A stretch of DNA of 64,000 nucleotides from Delphinus delphis (Eukaryota; Chordata; Mammalia; Artiodactyla; Delphinidae), in NCBI RefSeq assembly GCF_949987515.2, contig NC_082692.2:89599488-89663487 (forward strand), written 5' to 3'. Below are positions 1 through 12,000 of the stretch, one piece after another (the first letter of the stretch is position 1; every line of letters starts with the position of its first letter). Under the pieces are notes generated by a model, which saw only the letters and a program-made list of their open reading frames with translations, was not told where the DNA came from and made no database searches. The position numbers and the translations under genes are program-made.

Positions 1-41
<41 letters not shown>
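1..41. repeat. (CA)n then (TA)n microsatellite
   Basis: Fifteen CA units open the window and pass directly into TA units, followed by a pyrimidine-rich stretch to about 300. It is cut by the window edge, so its full length is unknown. Confidence 0.95.
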
Positions 42-1252
42 TTTTGTTTGTTTCTCTCTCCTCATATCCATTTTATAGCTTTGTTGCTCTATCTTCTAGG
101 AGATTTTCTCAACTTTATCTTCCAAACTTTCTATTGTATTTTTGTTTTTGCTATTTTGAAAGAATTTCTAAGTGTCCTTTTATTTTCTGGCCTCGCTCTT
201 TTTCTCCCCCTTCCTCTGAAAATATTGCTTGTAGTTTTTCTAGTTTATTTTTTATGCATGGTCTCTGTTGTCCCAAACTACTTTCTTCTCTTTCTTTGTT
301 TTAATCCCTATCCTTTATTAAGAGGTGTACAAAGATACTTTGTGCATCTGTTGCCTGCTCATATTTAAGAGTGGGTCACTAAAAGTCTTACAGAAAGCTC
401 TGATCTAGTGTGGGGATTTTTGAATGACTGGACTTCACATTTAGATGATCTGGCCAAGATATTTCCTTGGAAAACTCTAAGGTCACTATATTTGGATCTT
501 TTCTTGCAGGCTCATCAGATCCCTAGGAAAATGTCCCTCACCTCCCACCCAGGTTTCCTGCCTGGAGAGCAAAAGCCCAGCAGACAGCACCCTCAGAAGG
601 TTACAACACATGGATCTCAGCCCTCACCCTGTACATGTTTCCTTGATTCCACTATTTTCAGTAGAAGCCCCTCACCCTTAACTGCTTGGTGACCAGAAGT
701 TCAGAGACCCTCTGATGCATATCCTCTCAGGAAAGTAATTTGCTGGTCTTCTTCTGAGATGGGAAAACACTCTTGAGACCAAATAGCATCCTATTCATAA
801 ATTCCAAAATGAATTAATTCATAAAGACATGCTAAATAAGTTTTCTCCTCAGCCTTCCCACTGCCAGCCTATGACTGACCTTTACAGTAAGTCAGTTAGA
901 AGTCATTCAACTTCATTCCAGTTCCTCAAATTTTGTCTCCCCTTTTCATCTCTGTTTTGGTGGATCAATGTCTTAGAAAAAAAAAATTCTTTTGGCATCA
1001 TTTTTTAGATGTTTATAAAGAACTTGAAGTAAATACTATGTAATCAATTATCATCGCCAGGATGTTGTACATCCTATTTTTTATTGTGATTCTATTTTTC
1101 TCTGCTAATATTTAGAAGAAGTCAAGCTTTAGCTATTTTTTGCTTAACAAAATTTGTCAAGTAATCTAGAAAGCACAGTTTGGGAGATTATGGATCATGG
1201 ACTCAAATCTTCCACTTGTACACTAGATATGATTCCCTCTCACATTCAGGGA

Positions 1253-1254
<2 letters not shown>

Positions 1255-1297
<43 letters not shown>
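1255..1297. repeat. (CT)n microsatellite
   Basis: About 21 CT units lie beside the decayed L2 copy. Open frames across it (Ser/Leu runs on plus, Arg/Glu runs on minus) are repeat artefacts. Confidence 0.95.
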
Positions 1298-1299
<2 letters not shown>

Positions 1300-1319
1300 T
1301 ACCCCCTCCCTCTCCCTCA

Positions 1320-2165
1320 CTTGTCTTTTTCATCTCTATTATCCCCTCTAATGCATCACTCCCACCATTGTACTTGCATACTGTTACTCCCATCATTAAA
1401 AAGCTGTCATTTTCTGACCTTACTTCCCCTCCGGCTACTGCCATATTTGACTTTTCTCCTTTATATCAAACCTCTTTTAAAACGTTGTCTATACGAGCTT
1501 GCTTTTTTCAATCTTTCTGGTCAATTCTGTTTTGAATCCATGCAACCAGGCTATTTTCCTACCATTTCATCAATACTGTTCTTAACAAGGTGACTAGTAG
1601 CCTCCACACTGTTTTATCCAGCGGTCAGTTCTCAGTCATCTTACTTAAAGTATCAGACTACTGATCACACAGTTCTTGATATACATTTCTCACTTGGCTA
1701 CCAGGACATAGTATTTTTCAGGTTTTCCTTTAACATCTTGAGTCATTCCTTTTCAATTTCCTTTTCTAGTTCCTCTGAATCTTACCAATTTCCTAAATTT
1801 GGAATATCACAGGGAACTGTCCTCGAATTAAAATCTACAAGCTAATTCCCAAAATGATAACCCAGCTTAATTATCTATCTTAATCCCAAATCCAACTGCC
1901 AATTTATCTTCACTTACCAATTTACTATATCATAACACTAACCTCCTAACTCTCGCTCCCAGAACCTGCTCCTGCCACAGTAAATCCCCACTATATTAAT
2001 GACAGCCTACACCGACACTTGCTCAAGCCAAATCCTTGTAGTCATTTTCACTCTTTTCCTTCTTTCAAACCCCATATCCCATTGTCCAACAAATGGACTC
2101 AGCATCAAGATATGTAAAGAATCTAACCAGGTCCCATAACTTCAATGACCAAACATTAGTTTAAA
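1320..2165 (+). mobile_element. L2 LINE relic, reverse-transcriptase region
   Basis: The sequence follows the L2 ORF2 consensus as I remember it. Around 1590-1680 a decayed reading of QFSVILL...DHS can be made out, matching the L2 reverse-transcriptase motif LLDLSAAFDTVDHS. Later words such as 'cagaacctgctcctgccacag' (1961 on) follow the same consensus. Many stops and indels make it a dead ancient copy. Confidence 0.75.
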
Positions 2166-2195
2166 CCATTACTGTCACTTTCCCAAAGTGTGTCT

Positions 2196-2440
2196 CTAGC
2201 ACAGAGATACCCAACTAAGTTTATTTTGCCTCCTAGGGGACATAGGGCAATGTGTAGGGATATTTCTCGCTGTCACAACTGAAGGATCTACTAACATCTA
2301 GTAGGTAGAGGCCAAAGATGCTGCTAAATATCCTATAATGCACAGAACAGCCTCCCCACCTCACTCTGAATCCACTTACACATACATGCGACAAAATATA
2401 ATCTGGCCCAAAATGATAACAATATTGAAATTAAGAGACT
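2196..2440 (+). mobile_element. MER20 (hAT-Charlie DNA transposon) relic
   Basis: Segments such as 'aggggacatagggcaatgt', 'gtcacaactgaaggat' and 'gatgctgctaaatatcct' follow the MER20 consensus in order. MER20 is a non-autonomous eutherian hAT element. Confidence 0.75.
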
Positions 2441-3199
2441 CACCCATAGCCTCAAAAGTATGGGCCTCAATTCCATCTTTGTCTCCCTTCTAGAAGCTTG
2501 AGTGTTCCTATTAAATTGTCGATGAGTTTTTTGCCTCTGTTATGCAAATCCTCTAAAGGCTCCTCAGTTTGGTGGTGTTTTATTTGCTCAGTATTCACAC
2601 TGATGTACACCTGGAAGAAAGTAAGGGTTCAATACTAATTAAATGGTTTTGAATAAAATACTGAATAAACAATTAGTATATTTTTATGTTAAGGGTTTCT
2701 ACATCTGTCCAAAGTAGTGCTCACTTCTTTTTCCAAATGACATTAAGTATCATACTGTTCAAGCTATTATCTAAAAAGCTACTGATAAATGGCCTAAATA
2801 TTTCCAATCCTACACATAATCTATTAAAAAAGTTAATAATATTGGCGAAACTTCTGTCCTGACTAGTTGAAGTAGATTTATCACACAAACATCGTACCAA
2901 TATCAATCACAAATAATGTAAAAATATTTTAAAAATAAAAATCTCGAGCAGAAATTTTGGTGTTCTCACAGTGCCAGAAAGAAAAAAGTGGGGCTGATAA
3001 TCAACCAAATAGAATGAGGCCAGCTAAACAATTCAATCTGGAATCAAGACACCTCAGGGTATGCCCTTAGTAATAAAAGCAGAGCAAAATTGACCAGGAC
3101 TTAAAATCAATGACTTCAGACTCAATTTGTATCAATTCCTGACTAGATTCTGCTCTTTTTCAATTGCCTGCTTAAAAACTAAGTCTTCTTGGGAAAAAT

Positions 3200-4175
3200 A
3201 CAACAAAATGAAAATATTTACATTTTGAGCCACAGTGCCTGACATTTCATAAAATGTTACCAAGAATAGCTGGAGCGAGGACCAAATGACCAAAACCCAG
3301 GGAAATATCAGATAACAGCAACAAGTCACGGCTGATAGAAATATAGAAGCTATCACACAAGGGTTTTAAAATAATTGTGATTAGTATTTTTCTTAAAAGA
3401 TGAAAAGATGGAGAATTTCAGAAGAGAAATGGCACGTATTAAACATCAGTTGGAAGTTCTAGAAGTGAAAAATACAAAGGCTAAAATTAAGAACAAAATA
3501 GACTGACTTAACAGCAGATTAGATATGGTAGAGAAGAAGATTAGTAAAGAGGAAGATATGTGAATACAAGATATCCAATATGGAGAGGAAATGCAATAGG
3601 AAAGACAAAAAAGAACACAAAGAATATATTGTCGATGGTGAATAGGTCTAACATACATGAAATTGTGGTTCCCAAAGGGGCAGAGAAGGGATGTGGGATG
3701 ACCAGTTTGAAGAAAGATTTTCCAGAGAGCTCAGAAAAACTGAAAATGACATCAGCCATCTATTCAGGAAATCATATGAGCCTTAATTAGGATAAACACA
3801 AAGGAAAGTTTAAATAAGCACATAGTAGTGAAAACAAAGGAAAGAAAAATCATCCAAATTAAAAAAAAAACACACATTATCTTCAAAAGAATAACAATGA
3901 CAATGACAGCTGACATAACAACAGAATTAAGGGAATCAAGAAGACAGTGGAATGACATTTTTAATGGTCTGAAAGACAATACCAATAAAATTCTACTCCC
4001 AGCAAAATATCCTCTCAAATGAGGACAAAACAGAGATGCTTTCACCAAACAAAACCTCGGAGAAGCTATCACTCAAATCTGCACTAAAAGAAATACTAAT
4101 GAAACTCCTATAAACAGAAGGAATGTGGTCACAGATTGAAGAAGAAATTAAAAGCAATGGGAAGAGTTAATATGT
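3200..4175 (+). mobile_element. Ancient L1M 5' region relic
   Basis: The order of words 'ggaagttctagaagtgaaaa', 'cttaacagcagattag', 'tctaacatacatgaaattgt' and 'aaagaaatactaatgaaact' follows the 5' region of old mammalian L1 (L1M type). It is strongly diverged and the short open frames are not genes. Confidence 0.75.
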
Positions 4176-5109
4176 TGATACGAGGCTAATTTGAGATTCT
4201 GAGGAATTAGGAAGAGGACCAGATTTTAGAAGTTTTTATTTCTAGTCTTCACAAGTTAACTAATGAGAGAAAATATCAGAGACTTTCATCACCTGTTTTA
4301 AGTGCTATTTATACACTAGTTTCCTTTATATCAGTATCTTAATAACATTTCCAATAATGTCATAGACAAATGAAGGCAGAATCACATGTTGTACAGAGGG
4401 AGAAAGATTTGATGATTTTTCTTAACATTCATCAATCCTCTGATAATTCAGAACCACCTGAGCAGTTATTATTCTGAACAATGACCGTGAAAGATTATCA
4501 CTCACAGATGGAGATTTCAACTGAGTTAAAAGTACAAAAGAAACAAACAAAAAGTGACCAAAAGTAATATTTTCTGGATGCTCAGGAAAGACTAATTACA
4601 TGATGGATTGCCATCCCTGGCTTGTAAAAATGTAGCTGGGGATCATGATATGTAATAGAGTGTTTGGCCATTGATACAGGGAACAAGCCACACTTATGTT
4701 TAAAGAAATCATGCTTAACAGTTCTGAGAGAAACTTTGTAACTAGTTTTCACGTCTCCTGAGGTGCTCTTAACTAAAGATGGGTTCTGGAAATACCATTG
4801 TCTATTCTGACAAGGTGAATCTGAGTCAGGCTATTCATCAAAAGCATTTTATATTTTATTAAGCTTTTCCTTGTACTTCTTAAGGATAGGATTGTTAGAT
4901 TAAGCTGTTTTCATATGATCTGAATCTCACTGAAACAGACTGAAAAGAGTAAATATTAAAATTCTGTAATTTTATGAACTCTCCATTAACGCATGTCATT
5001 CAAACTTAGAATAACCTTCAAAAAGTGGTCGGTCCTCTTCACACTAGAAGCTGAATGGAAAAGATGTCTCCCTATTCTGTATATAAATATTCACTACCCC
5101 CATCATTTC

Positions 5110-5340
5110 CTTTATGTCTTTCTTTTATTATTATTGAAAATTAGAAACACACAGAAAAGTAGAGAAAACAGTACCAGGAACACCTATGTACTCATCAATC
5201 AGGGTTGATAATCATCAACTCATATCCAACTTTGTTTCACCTATACCCTCACCTACTTCCCCAACATCCACCTCAAATATCTAGAGGCAAATCATAAACA
5301 TCATAATTTCTTCTATAAATATTTCAGAATGTATTTTTAA
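5110..5340 (+). repeat. Ancient interspersed repeat, probably an L1-class tail
   Basis: The words 'aaaagtagagaaaacagta', 'cacctatgtactcatcaatc' and 'gaggcaaatcataaacatca' recall a widespread mammalian L1-type 3' sequence. The family is not assigned with certainty. Confidence 0.4.
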
Positions 5341-5404
5341 ATGACAAGGGGATCTTTTCAACATAACAATAAACCAGTTTTCCTATCTTAAAAAAAATTA
5401 ACAG

Positions 5405-5616
5405 GGGCTTCCCTGGTGGCGCAGTGGTTGAGAGTCCGCCTGCCGATTCAGGGGACACGGGTTCGTGCCCCAGTCCGGAAAGATCCCACATGCCGCGGAG
5501 CGGCTGGGCCCGTGAGCCATGGCCGCTGAGCCTGCGCGACTGGAGCCTGTGCTCCGCAATGGGAGAGGCCACAACAGGGAGAGGCCAGCGTACCGCAAAA
5601 AAAAAAAAAAAAAAAA
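5405..5616 (+). mobile_element. CHR-type SINE, complete, plus strand
   Basis: The tRNA-derived head starts 'gggcttccctggtggcgcag', contains a B-box-like 'gggttcgtgcc', and the copy ends in a 20-A tail (5597-5616). It is close to the other short CHR copies in the window, hence fairly young. Long frames across it on both strands are SINE artefacts. Confidence 0.95.
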
Positions 5617-6232
5617 GATACAGCAGTAGAATGCATAAACAGGCGTTTTGGATTACACACAAACCATTAAGCCACTTTTAGTTTCTCGTGAAACCTCCAC
5701 AAGTTACAGGATATGTCCGAAGAATGTAACAGTTCCATTGTTTAAATTTACATCTCAATTCAGACTTAAACAGAATGGATTTGTATGAAGAGATAAATCT
5801 TTCTAGAAAAGACTGTTCCTTGAGAATCATCAGCTCTAGATGATCTAAGATTCACATTTCAAAATAATTTATCAGAAATTTATTCCAATGTTGTCACAGC
5901 CTATAAAATACTCTCAATGGTTCCATAACAATTGCATCAACAGAAAGATCTTTGCAAAAATAAAATATCAAAAAGCATCTGCGATTTTACATTTGCCACG
6001 TGCAACCGATGTCAATCACTTAAAAATAAAATTGCTAAAACATAAATTCTGATGACCTAATAAATTTATAGAAAAGTGAGAAAAATCTTATGATCAATCA
6101 AGATATAACTTTAATAAAGTATTATTTAATGTATATATAAAATTGAATCAAAAATATATTTTTGCAATTTGTATGTTTATGTTGTTACTCATGTATCATT
6201 ATTACCCTGTTACATTTTGTAGGTAATATATT

Positions 6233-6318
6233 TTTATTATTATTATTATTATTTTTTTTTTTTTGGTCCCCTGCATCGGCAGACAGACTCTCAACCACTG
6301 TGCCACCAGGGAAGCCCC
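6233..6318 (-). mobile_element. Head-only CHR SINE with target-site duplication
   Basis: On the minus strand only about the first 55 bases of the SINE are present, ending just before the B-box region, followed by an A/TAA-rich tail (seen here as T and TTA runs). Duplicated 'ggtaatatatt' lies at 6222-6232 and 6319-6329, so the element inserted in this short form. Confidence 0.85.
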
Positions 6319-6479
6319 GGTAATATATTATTTTTAAAGCAAAGTAATTTCAAAGAAAAACACCCCGCATTTTTGTTTCATACTGTGACCCAAAAACTAT
6401 GTAGCTGGTCCTAAAAACATCTAAAGCTTACATTCTGACTACCACCAACACCAAGCTTCATATTCTCCATGTTCCACTC

Positions 6480-6945
6480 CTGTTTTACTCTCCAACACTT
6501 CTTTCCAGCTAAATGGCTGCCTTGCCTCAACAAACCATTCTTCTTCTTTGCACAGATTCTTTGTAAATGCTCTTGCCTGCATAGTGAATAAAGTTACTTC
6601 TCCCTGCCTATTATGTTTACTTAGCTAACTCCTATTTGCCTTTTACTGTCAGCTAAAGCAACCCTTTCCCAATAACCTGATCCCTCAGGATTCACTATTT
6701 TAATAGAATCATTTATTTCTAATACATGGCATTTATCACATTTGTAACTATGTATTTCTGAGTATGATTTGATTAACGTCAGCCTCTCATTTTATTCTTA
6801 AATCTCTGTGAAGGCAAGCACCACATCATTTTTATTTGGTGCTTTTTTTTTTTCCTTCTCCTTCCATTGTATTTCCGATACTTAGCAGACAGCTGGAATT
6901 TGGTAGTTGCTCAATAAATATTAGTTAATGAATGAATGAACTAGT
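6480..6945 (+). mobile_element. L2 LINE 3' end relic
   Basis: It ends in the L2-like tail 'agttgctcaataaatatta', preceded by 'gtgaaggcaagcaccacatc', matching the L2 3' end 'gagggcagggac...agtaagcgctcaataaat'. It is diverged and non-coding. Confidence 0.65.
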
Positions 6946-8846
6946 GAGAACATGTAAACATTATAATGAATTATAAATGCTTCTTATTCATGAAGTTTTA
7001 GTCATAATTACTATACTACTGACAAACTGTATATAGGGGATGATTTGTCTAATGTTGCCACTTTGTAGTGCCATAAATGGAAGGAGAGGCTTTCATTTTT
7101 AATGTTTGAAAATTATTTTAACTGCATGATCCAAAACTTTAAATCACAGCAATTTTGCTCTACCAGCACAACCAGTTAGCCAACTCATCCTCCCATAAGT
7201 GTAAATAAGATATTAGCGATATATTTTTTTCAAGGATACTACAAGAAGGAAAGTATTCTCTAGTCTTAAAATGTGTTATTGAAACCCTGGTTAGTATTTA
7301 TTCTTTCTTTGTGGGAGACGTCTGAAGGCAGCTTGGAATTAAGAATGGACTTAGTCCACAAAATCATTCTTTAAACTTTTCCCCAGAAATAATTAGAATA
7401 AAAAGTACACGTGTCTAATATAATAAGGTAAAGAGTATCTTTAAAATATGAAAATATGAAGACACAGATACAATCTGATGTAGATTTAGATTTTCTTCAT
7501 TATATTCAGAAATAAAATATGTGCTTTTATTTTTCCATGACTCTTTTATCAATATGTACCTTAAGGCCCAAGATTACTTCCTATTTGTTTATTAAGGAAA
7601 CAATCACAAATTTTAAAATGTTGGAATAATACTTAAACATTCTATTGATAAAATACAGTGGCACACTCATCCATATGAACATATAAATTCAACCTCAATG
7701 CTACTTTGATTTCTTGAGCAGCACAAAGAAGCAAGAAGGAAAGTAAAGCTTTTAGCCTATATCCTAGAGGGTAAAACTTTATCTTATGAGTGATCTTTAG
7801 AGAAAGAGATTTTCCAGGGTCCTCATTTCATTTTGTTTTGAAACTTCTTTATGGATGATACTTGCTTTCACTATAATTTGCCAAAATCCCTAATTCTTAA
7901 ATGTAAATCCCTTAAAACATACTTTATTTTGCTAAGATAGTGCATATCTAAATCCAAATGTATGTCCAGGGTTTTTTTTGTGTGTGTGCTTACTGAGTTG
8001 CCATCTTGGTCAATTCTTAGTCCTCTAAAATCAAAACTATGTATTTTGTTATAAAAAATGTAGTCAAAAATGATATCACTATGAGTCTCTTTTAACCACA
8101 GAAATATAGGACTCACAAGTCCAGCTGGAACACTGTTTGGAATTATCCTTTGAAATGGGTCAATGACATGATATGACTTGTAGAGCAAGGGCTGATATTG
8201 TGACTCATATTTCTAGAGAGAAATTTTTTTATGATGGATGTGTAATTCTAAAATTGTAAAATCTCGATGAAAAAAGTTACCTCTTTCCTATTCGTGCTGC
8301 ACTTTTATCTAAAATAGAAAGTTTTTATCACTGCTATGTCAGAAATAGAATAAATATGTTGTATTCACATTTTCAAATATAAGCTTATGATTATAAATCT
8401 TGATATAATATAAAGTAGTTATGATCTTAGGGATGCAATTTGTCTCATAGTACATGAAATTAACATAGAATATTTACAGCTGTAACCATTGTGTGGATTG
8501 TAATATTGTGGCTGGAATTTCAGAATAAAATAATAATAAAAATGGTGTGGTGCATTCTCTACGTAGGGACTGCTGCCTTTTGAGGTCCACAGTTTTCTAT
8601 GAGCTACTTATTTTTATATTAAGTATAAATGAAAGTATGTCTTGAATTTTCTTACAAGTAATAGGCTATGTTGATTAATGCAGAAATATTTGAAAAGTGG
8701 GAATATAATTTTTCATATTGTATAGTAGAGCTTCATGTTGTATTTATATAATTTCAAACAATGGCAAAACCATTCAAAATATATATTTTATAGCCATATG
8801 CTAGCATTTGATAAGCTTTTATAATAATAATATTTTTTCTCAACAG

Positions 8847-9022
8847 AGAGGACTGTTATTACCGTGCCACCTTCCAAAATGGATGTTACAGTTGGCGAGA
8901 GTATAGTCCTACCCTGCCAGGTGTCCCATGACTCCTCCATTGAAGTTGTATTTCTATGGTCTTTCAATGGAGATGTCATAGACTTAAAAAAAGGAGTGGC
9001 TCATTTTGAGAGGATTGGAGGA
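8847..9022 (+). CDS. CNTN6: CNTN6 exon: first half of Ig domain 6
   Basis: The acceptor is 'ctcaacag' and the donor 'gtaagt'. The exon enters in phase 1: its first two bases complete a Glu codon. It leaves in phase 0 after RIGG. It encodes [18 protein letters not shown] and the stretch [10 protein letters not shown], whose Cys is the first of the Ig disulfide. The Trp in VFLWSFNG is the core Ig tryptophan. It has 58 full codons. It is probably the 13th of 23 exons if the human exon count holds (inference). Confidence 0.97.
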
Positions 9023-12000
9023 GTAAGTTGCTGAAATTTTTAAGTGCTTAATAAAATGAATCAAGTCTTTTACATGAATCAACATCTTTCATAATTATTC
9101 TCCCCATATTGATTTGCATGGATAGTCACTGTCTGTTTATGAAGTTGCATTTGTTTTTGTTTTGTGTTATTTTGTTTTATGTCTTTCACAGAAATGCTTG
9201 TGTTCTGGATGCAATTATAATAAAGTGGATAATAAAAAGGATCAAATATGAGAAACTATAATGATACTAGTATATCTCCTAATTTCAGAGCTGCCTTATA
9301 TTTAGTATTTATCCAGCTGTAAAAAAAAAAAAAAAAAAAGGGACCTGCTGGGTATGATTATGTTTTTATACCTTTTTCCGTATCTATCTGCAGGAATCTG
9401 TTGGGGATTTGATGATAAGGAATATTCAGTTAAATCATTCAGGAAAATATCTATGCACAGTAAAAACAACTCTCGAAAGTTTATCTGCTGAAGCTGATAT
9501 TATTGTGAGGGGTAAGCATAAATGGTGAAAATGAATGAGTACACAGTTTATTCACAATCAAAAATGTTAATATGTATTGATACTTGGTAGATCTTTGAGT
9601 AACCACATTATGATAAAAAAGTGAGATAAATAGTACAGATTTTTTTATTTTTTAAACTCTAAGACTCCAGGGTACAGGTATAGATATGGATATTGAAATG
9701 AGTGGGTTTTGTCTCTCTATAAGGAATGGTCAGACTTAGCAAGCAGTGTCGGTCCCTAAAATTTAGACATGCTTTCTATTCATAATAAACCATTCTTGTC
9801 AGAGCAGGGTCAAAGTCACATGTTCCTGAAGGTCTCCATATCAGATGCATTTATTTGAGTTAGCTTTCAAGAGAGAATGGACAAGAACGGTTCTCAATTT
9901 TTGAGGTTAACTCCCTATTGGATGATATTCAACCACCCCATGACTGGCATTTTCTAATCTTCAAGGGAAGAATTTCTAAATTAATCTCTCACCATGTAAG
10001 TTGAATTAATAGGGACTTATCTCAAATAATGTGCTAAAATACATTATGTTCAATATTTTATTTTCTAAGCATAACAGATTAGACTATCCCTGTCCCAAAT
10101 CCATGAATTTAATAATTTCTAATATATTCATCATAAAACATATTTTTCAAGGTCCCCCAGGTCCCCCAGAAGATGTAAGAGTGGAACACATTTCCAGTAC
10201 TACTTCTCAACTAAGCTGGAGACCAGGCTCAGATAATAACAGTCCCATTCAAATATTTAGTATTCAGGCTCGGACACCATTTTCTGTGGGTTGGCAGGCT
10301 GTTTCTACAGGTAAGTGACACAAGTAGTTTTGAATAATTTTCTAAAACAGATGGTGTGTTTGTTTAATTGAATAACTGATTGTTTTTAACTAGTGCCAAT
10401 TTAGGGGCCTGAAGCATCCTCTTCTTTTCAGTTCCAGAAATTCTCAATGGTAAGACATACAATGCAACAGTGGTTGGTTTGAGTCCTTGGGTGGAATATG
10501 AGTTTCGTGTTGTTGCCGGGAATAGCATTGGGATTGGAGAACCAAGTAAACCATCAGAAGTGTTAAGAACCAAAGCATCAGGTAAGAAATCAATGTCTTC
10601 TAAAGATGTGGAAGACCTTTTAAAGTATAGTTCCTAAAGAAAATAAGTGAGAAGGGTAGTATTTTTGGTCCAAAATCAGAGGCAGTAAATCAGTGGCTCT
10701 TATTTTCCATTTGTATGTGCACAGAGCAAGGTGTATTTTCTCCCAAAAAGTGAATTCAAAAAGAGATGATTATAGTTAAGCAGGCATGTCAAAAATTAGA
10801 ATTTTTCAAAAGCTGTCCTCTCATCTCATCTATTTTCTAGCCAAAATCCATTCAAGAATCTGTAGATTTGTAAATGCAAATGAGTTACTGCTTGTTTCAT
10901 TAAATGTTGTAGCCAAGAATTAACTGAGACTCTGATGGTGCAGCCAGCCACACATTTCCATCTATTTCTCAACTCTGACTTAGCTGCAGCTTCATTGAGC
11001 GATAGTATAAATTTTTCCACAGGCAAATGAGGTAAATTTTAAACTCATTTAACAGAAGTGATAATTGAGCATCAACTGGTTCACTGAACAGCAGAATACA
11101 AGTGGAACCTGTCTCAGAAATCACACCTTCTTAAGCTCTTTTCAATGGATCCTTTGTTCCACTCTTAAACTTTCACATCCAAGGTGACATTTGATCTGCG
11201 CAATGCATGTAGCCAACAAAGTTCACATTCTTATCCAGTCACCTATGGAGGATCACTGATGCTGCTGGCTTAGTTTAACAAGAACTATTTCAACGGTGTG
11301 TGCAACTGTCAGATGTCAATAAATCATTTTTTTTAAACTAAAGGTAATGCTAATCATTTTATTATAGGATTATGGCTGGAAAACAGCATATTTGGTAGTG
11401 ATATCTTAAATCATTCTAAAAGTTTAGAGCTGAGAGGAGGGTCCTCACTTTGATAAGAGGAAGAAAAGGAAGACCAGGATGTTAGCTGATTGTTTTGGAC
11501 AAAGTCAGGATTTGAACCCAGACATCCAGACTTAGGCACCAGCATTCACCATTAACAGTGGGCCTTAACCTAAATGGGATAAAGACTGACATAAGGAAAT
11601 GTCTAAATATAGAAATTCCCAGGCCCTACCACAGACCAACTGGATAAGAATCTAGAAGCGTGGTCCATGACTCTGGATATTAGCTTCAATTTCAGATTGT
11701 TTGTTTACAGCTGATTTATATTATGATAGTTTTGGGCAGGGTTGATGTTAACTAAAGTTTTTACAGTAAAGTTTTTATGTCACCTTCTGTTAACCATGGA
11801 CGCTCTCGTTTCAGTAGCATAATGAGACTTGGTATTCATAATGATTTCCCTGAGGCTCCAAATCATACTGAAGTGAGAGGTTGTGAGGTTTTGTTTGTTT
11901 GCTGCTATCATCAAAGACAGTTCTTCTCAATATGGCTTTAGGATGCATATGGCTCATTTGAAAACTGAAGAAAAGATGGAGCTTTATTACCCAGAATATT

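Larger units (their letters stand above)
1..8846 (+). other. CNTN6: CNTN6 intron upstream of the Ig6 exon (3' part)
   Basis: This non-coding interval ends at the acceptor before 8847. It holds a (CA)n/(TA)n tract, a (CT)n tract, an L2 relic, MER20, an old L1M segment, one complete and one head-only CHR SINE, and an L2 3' end, each listed separately. The stretches 440-1250, 2445-3190, 4180-5100, 5620-6220 and 6950-8846 are AT-rich sequence in which I recognise nothing. Confidence 0.85.

Noticed and set aside
1154..1593. Ser/Leu-rich and Arg/Glu-rich frames
   Set aside because: They are translations of the (CT)n microsatellite and adjoining L2 relic.
3560..4072. Frames of 64-102 codons
   Set aside because: They fall within the old L1M relic and show no conserved coding pattern.
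5405..5480. tRNA-like sequence
   Set aside because: The A/B-box region belongs to the SINE head, not to a functional tRNA gene; the same head recurs 13 times.
5324..5681. Several overlapping frames on both strands
   Set aside because: All lie across a CHR SINE, whose GC-rich body lacks stops in several frames.
9394..9511. Possible frameshift in the second Ig6 exon
   Set aside because: Careful recounting of the codons around 9478-9490 shows the frame is intact through VRG.
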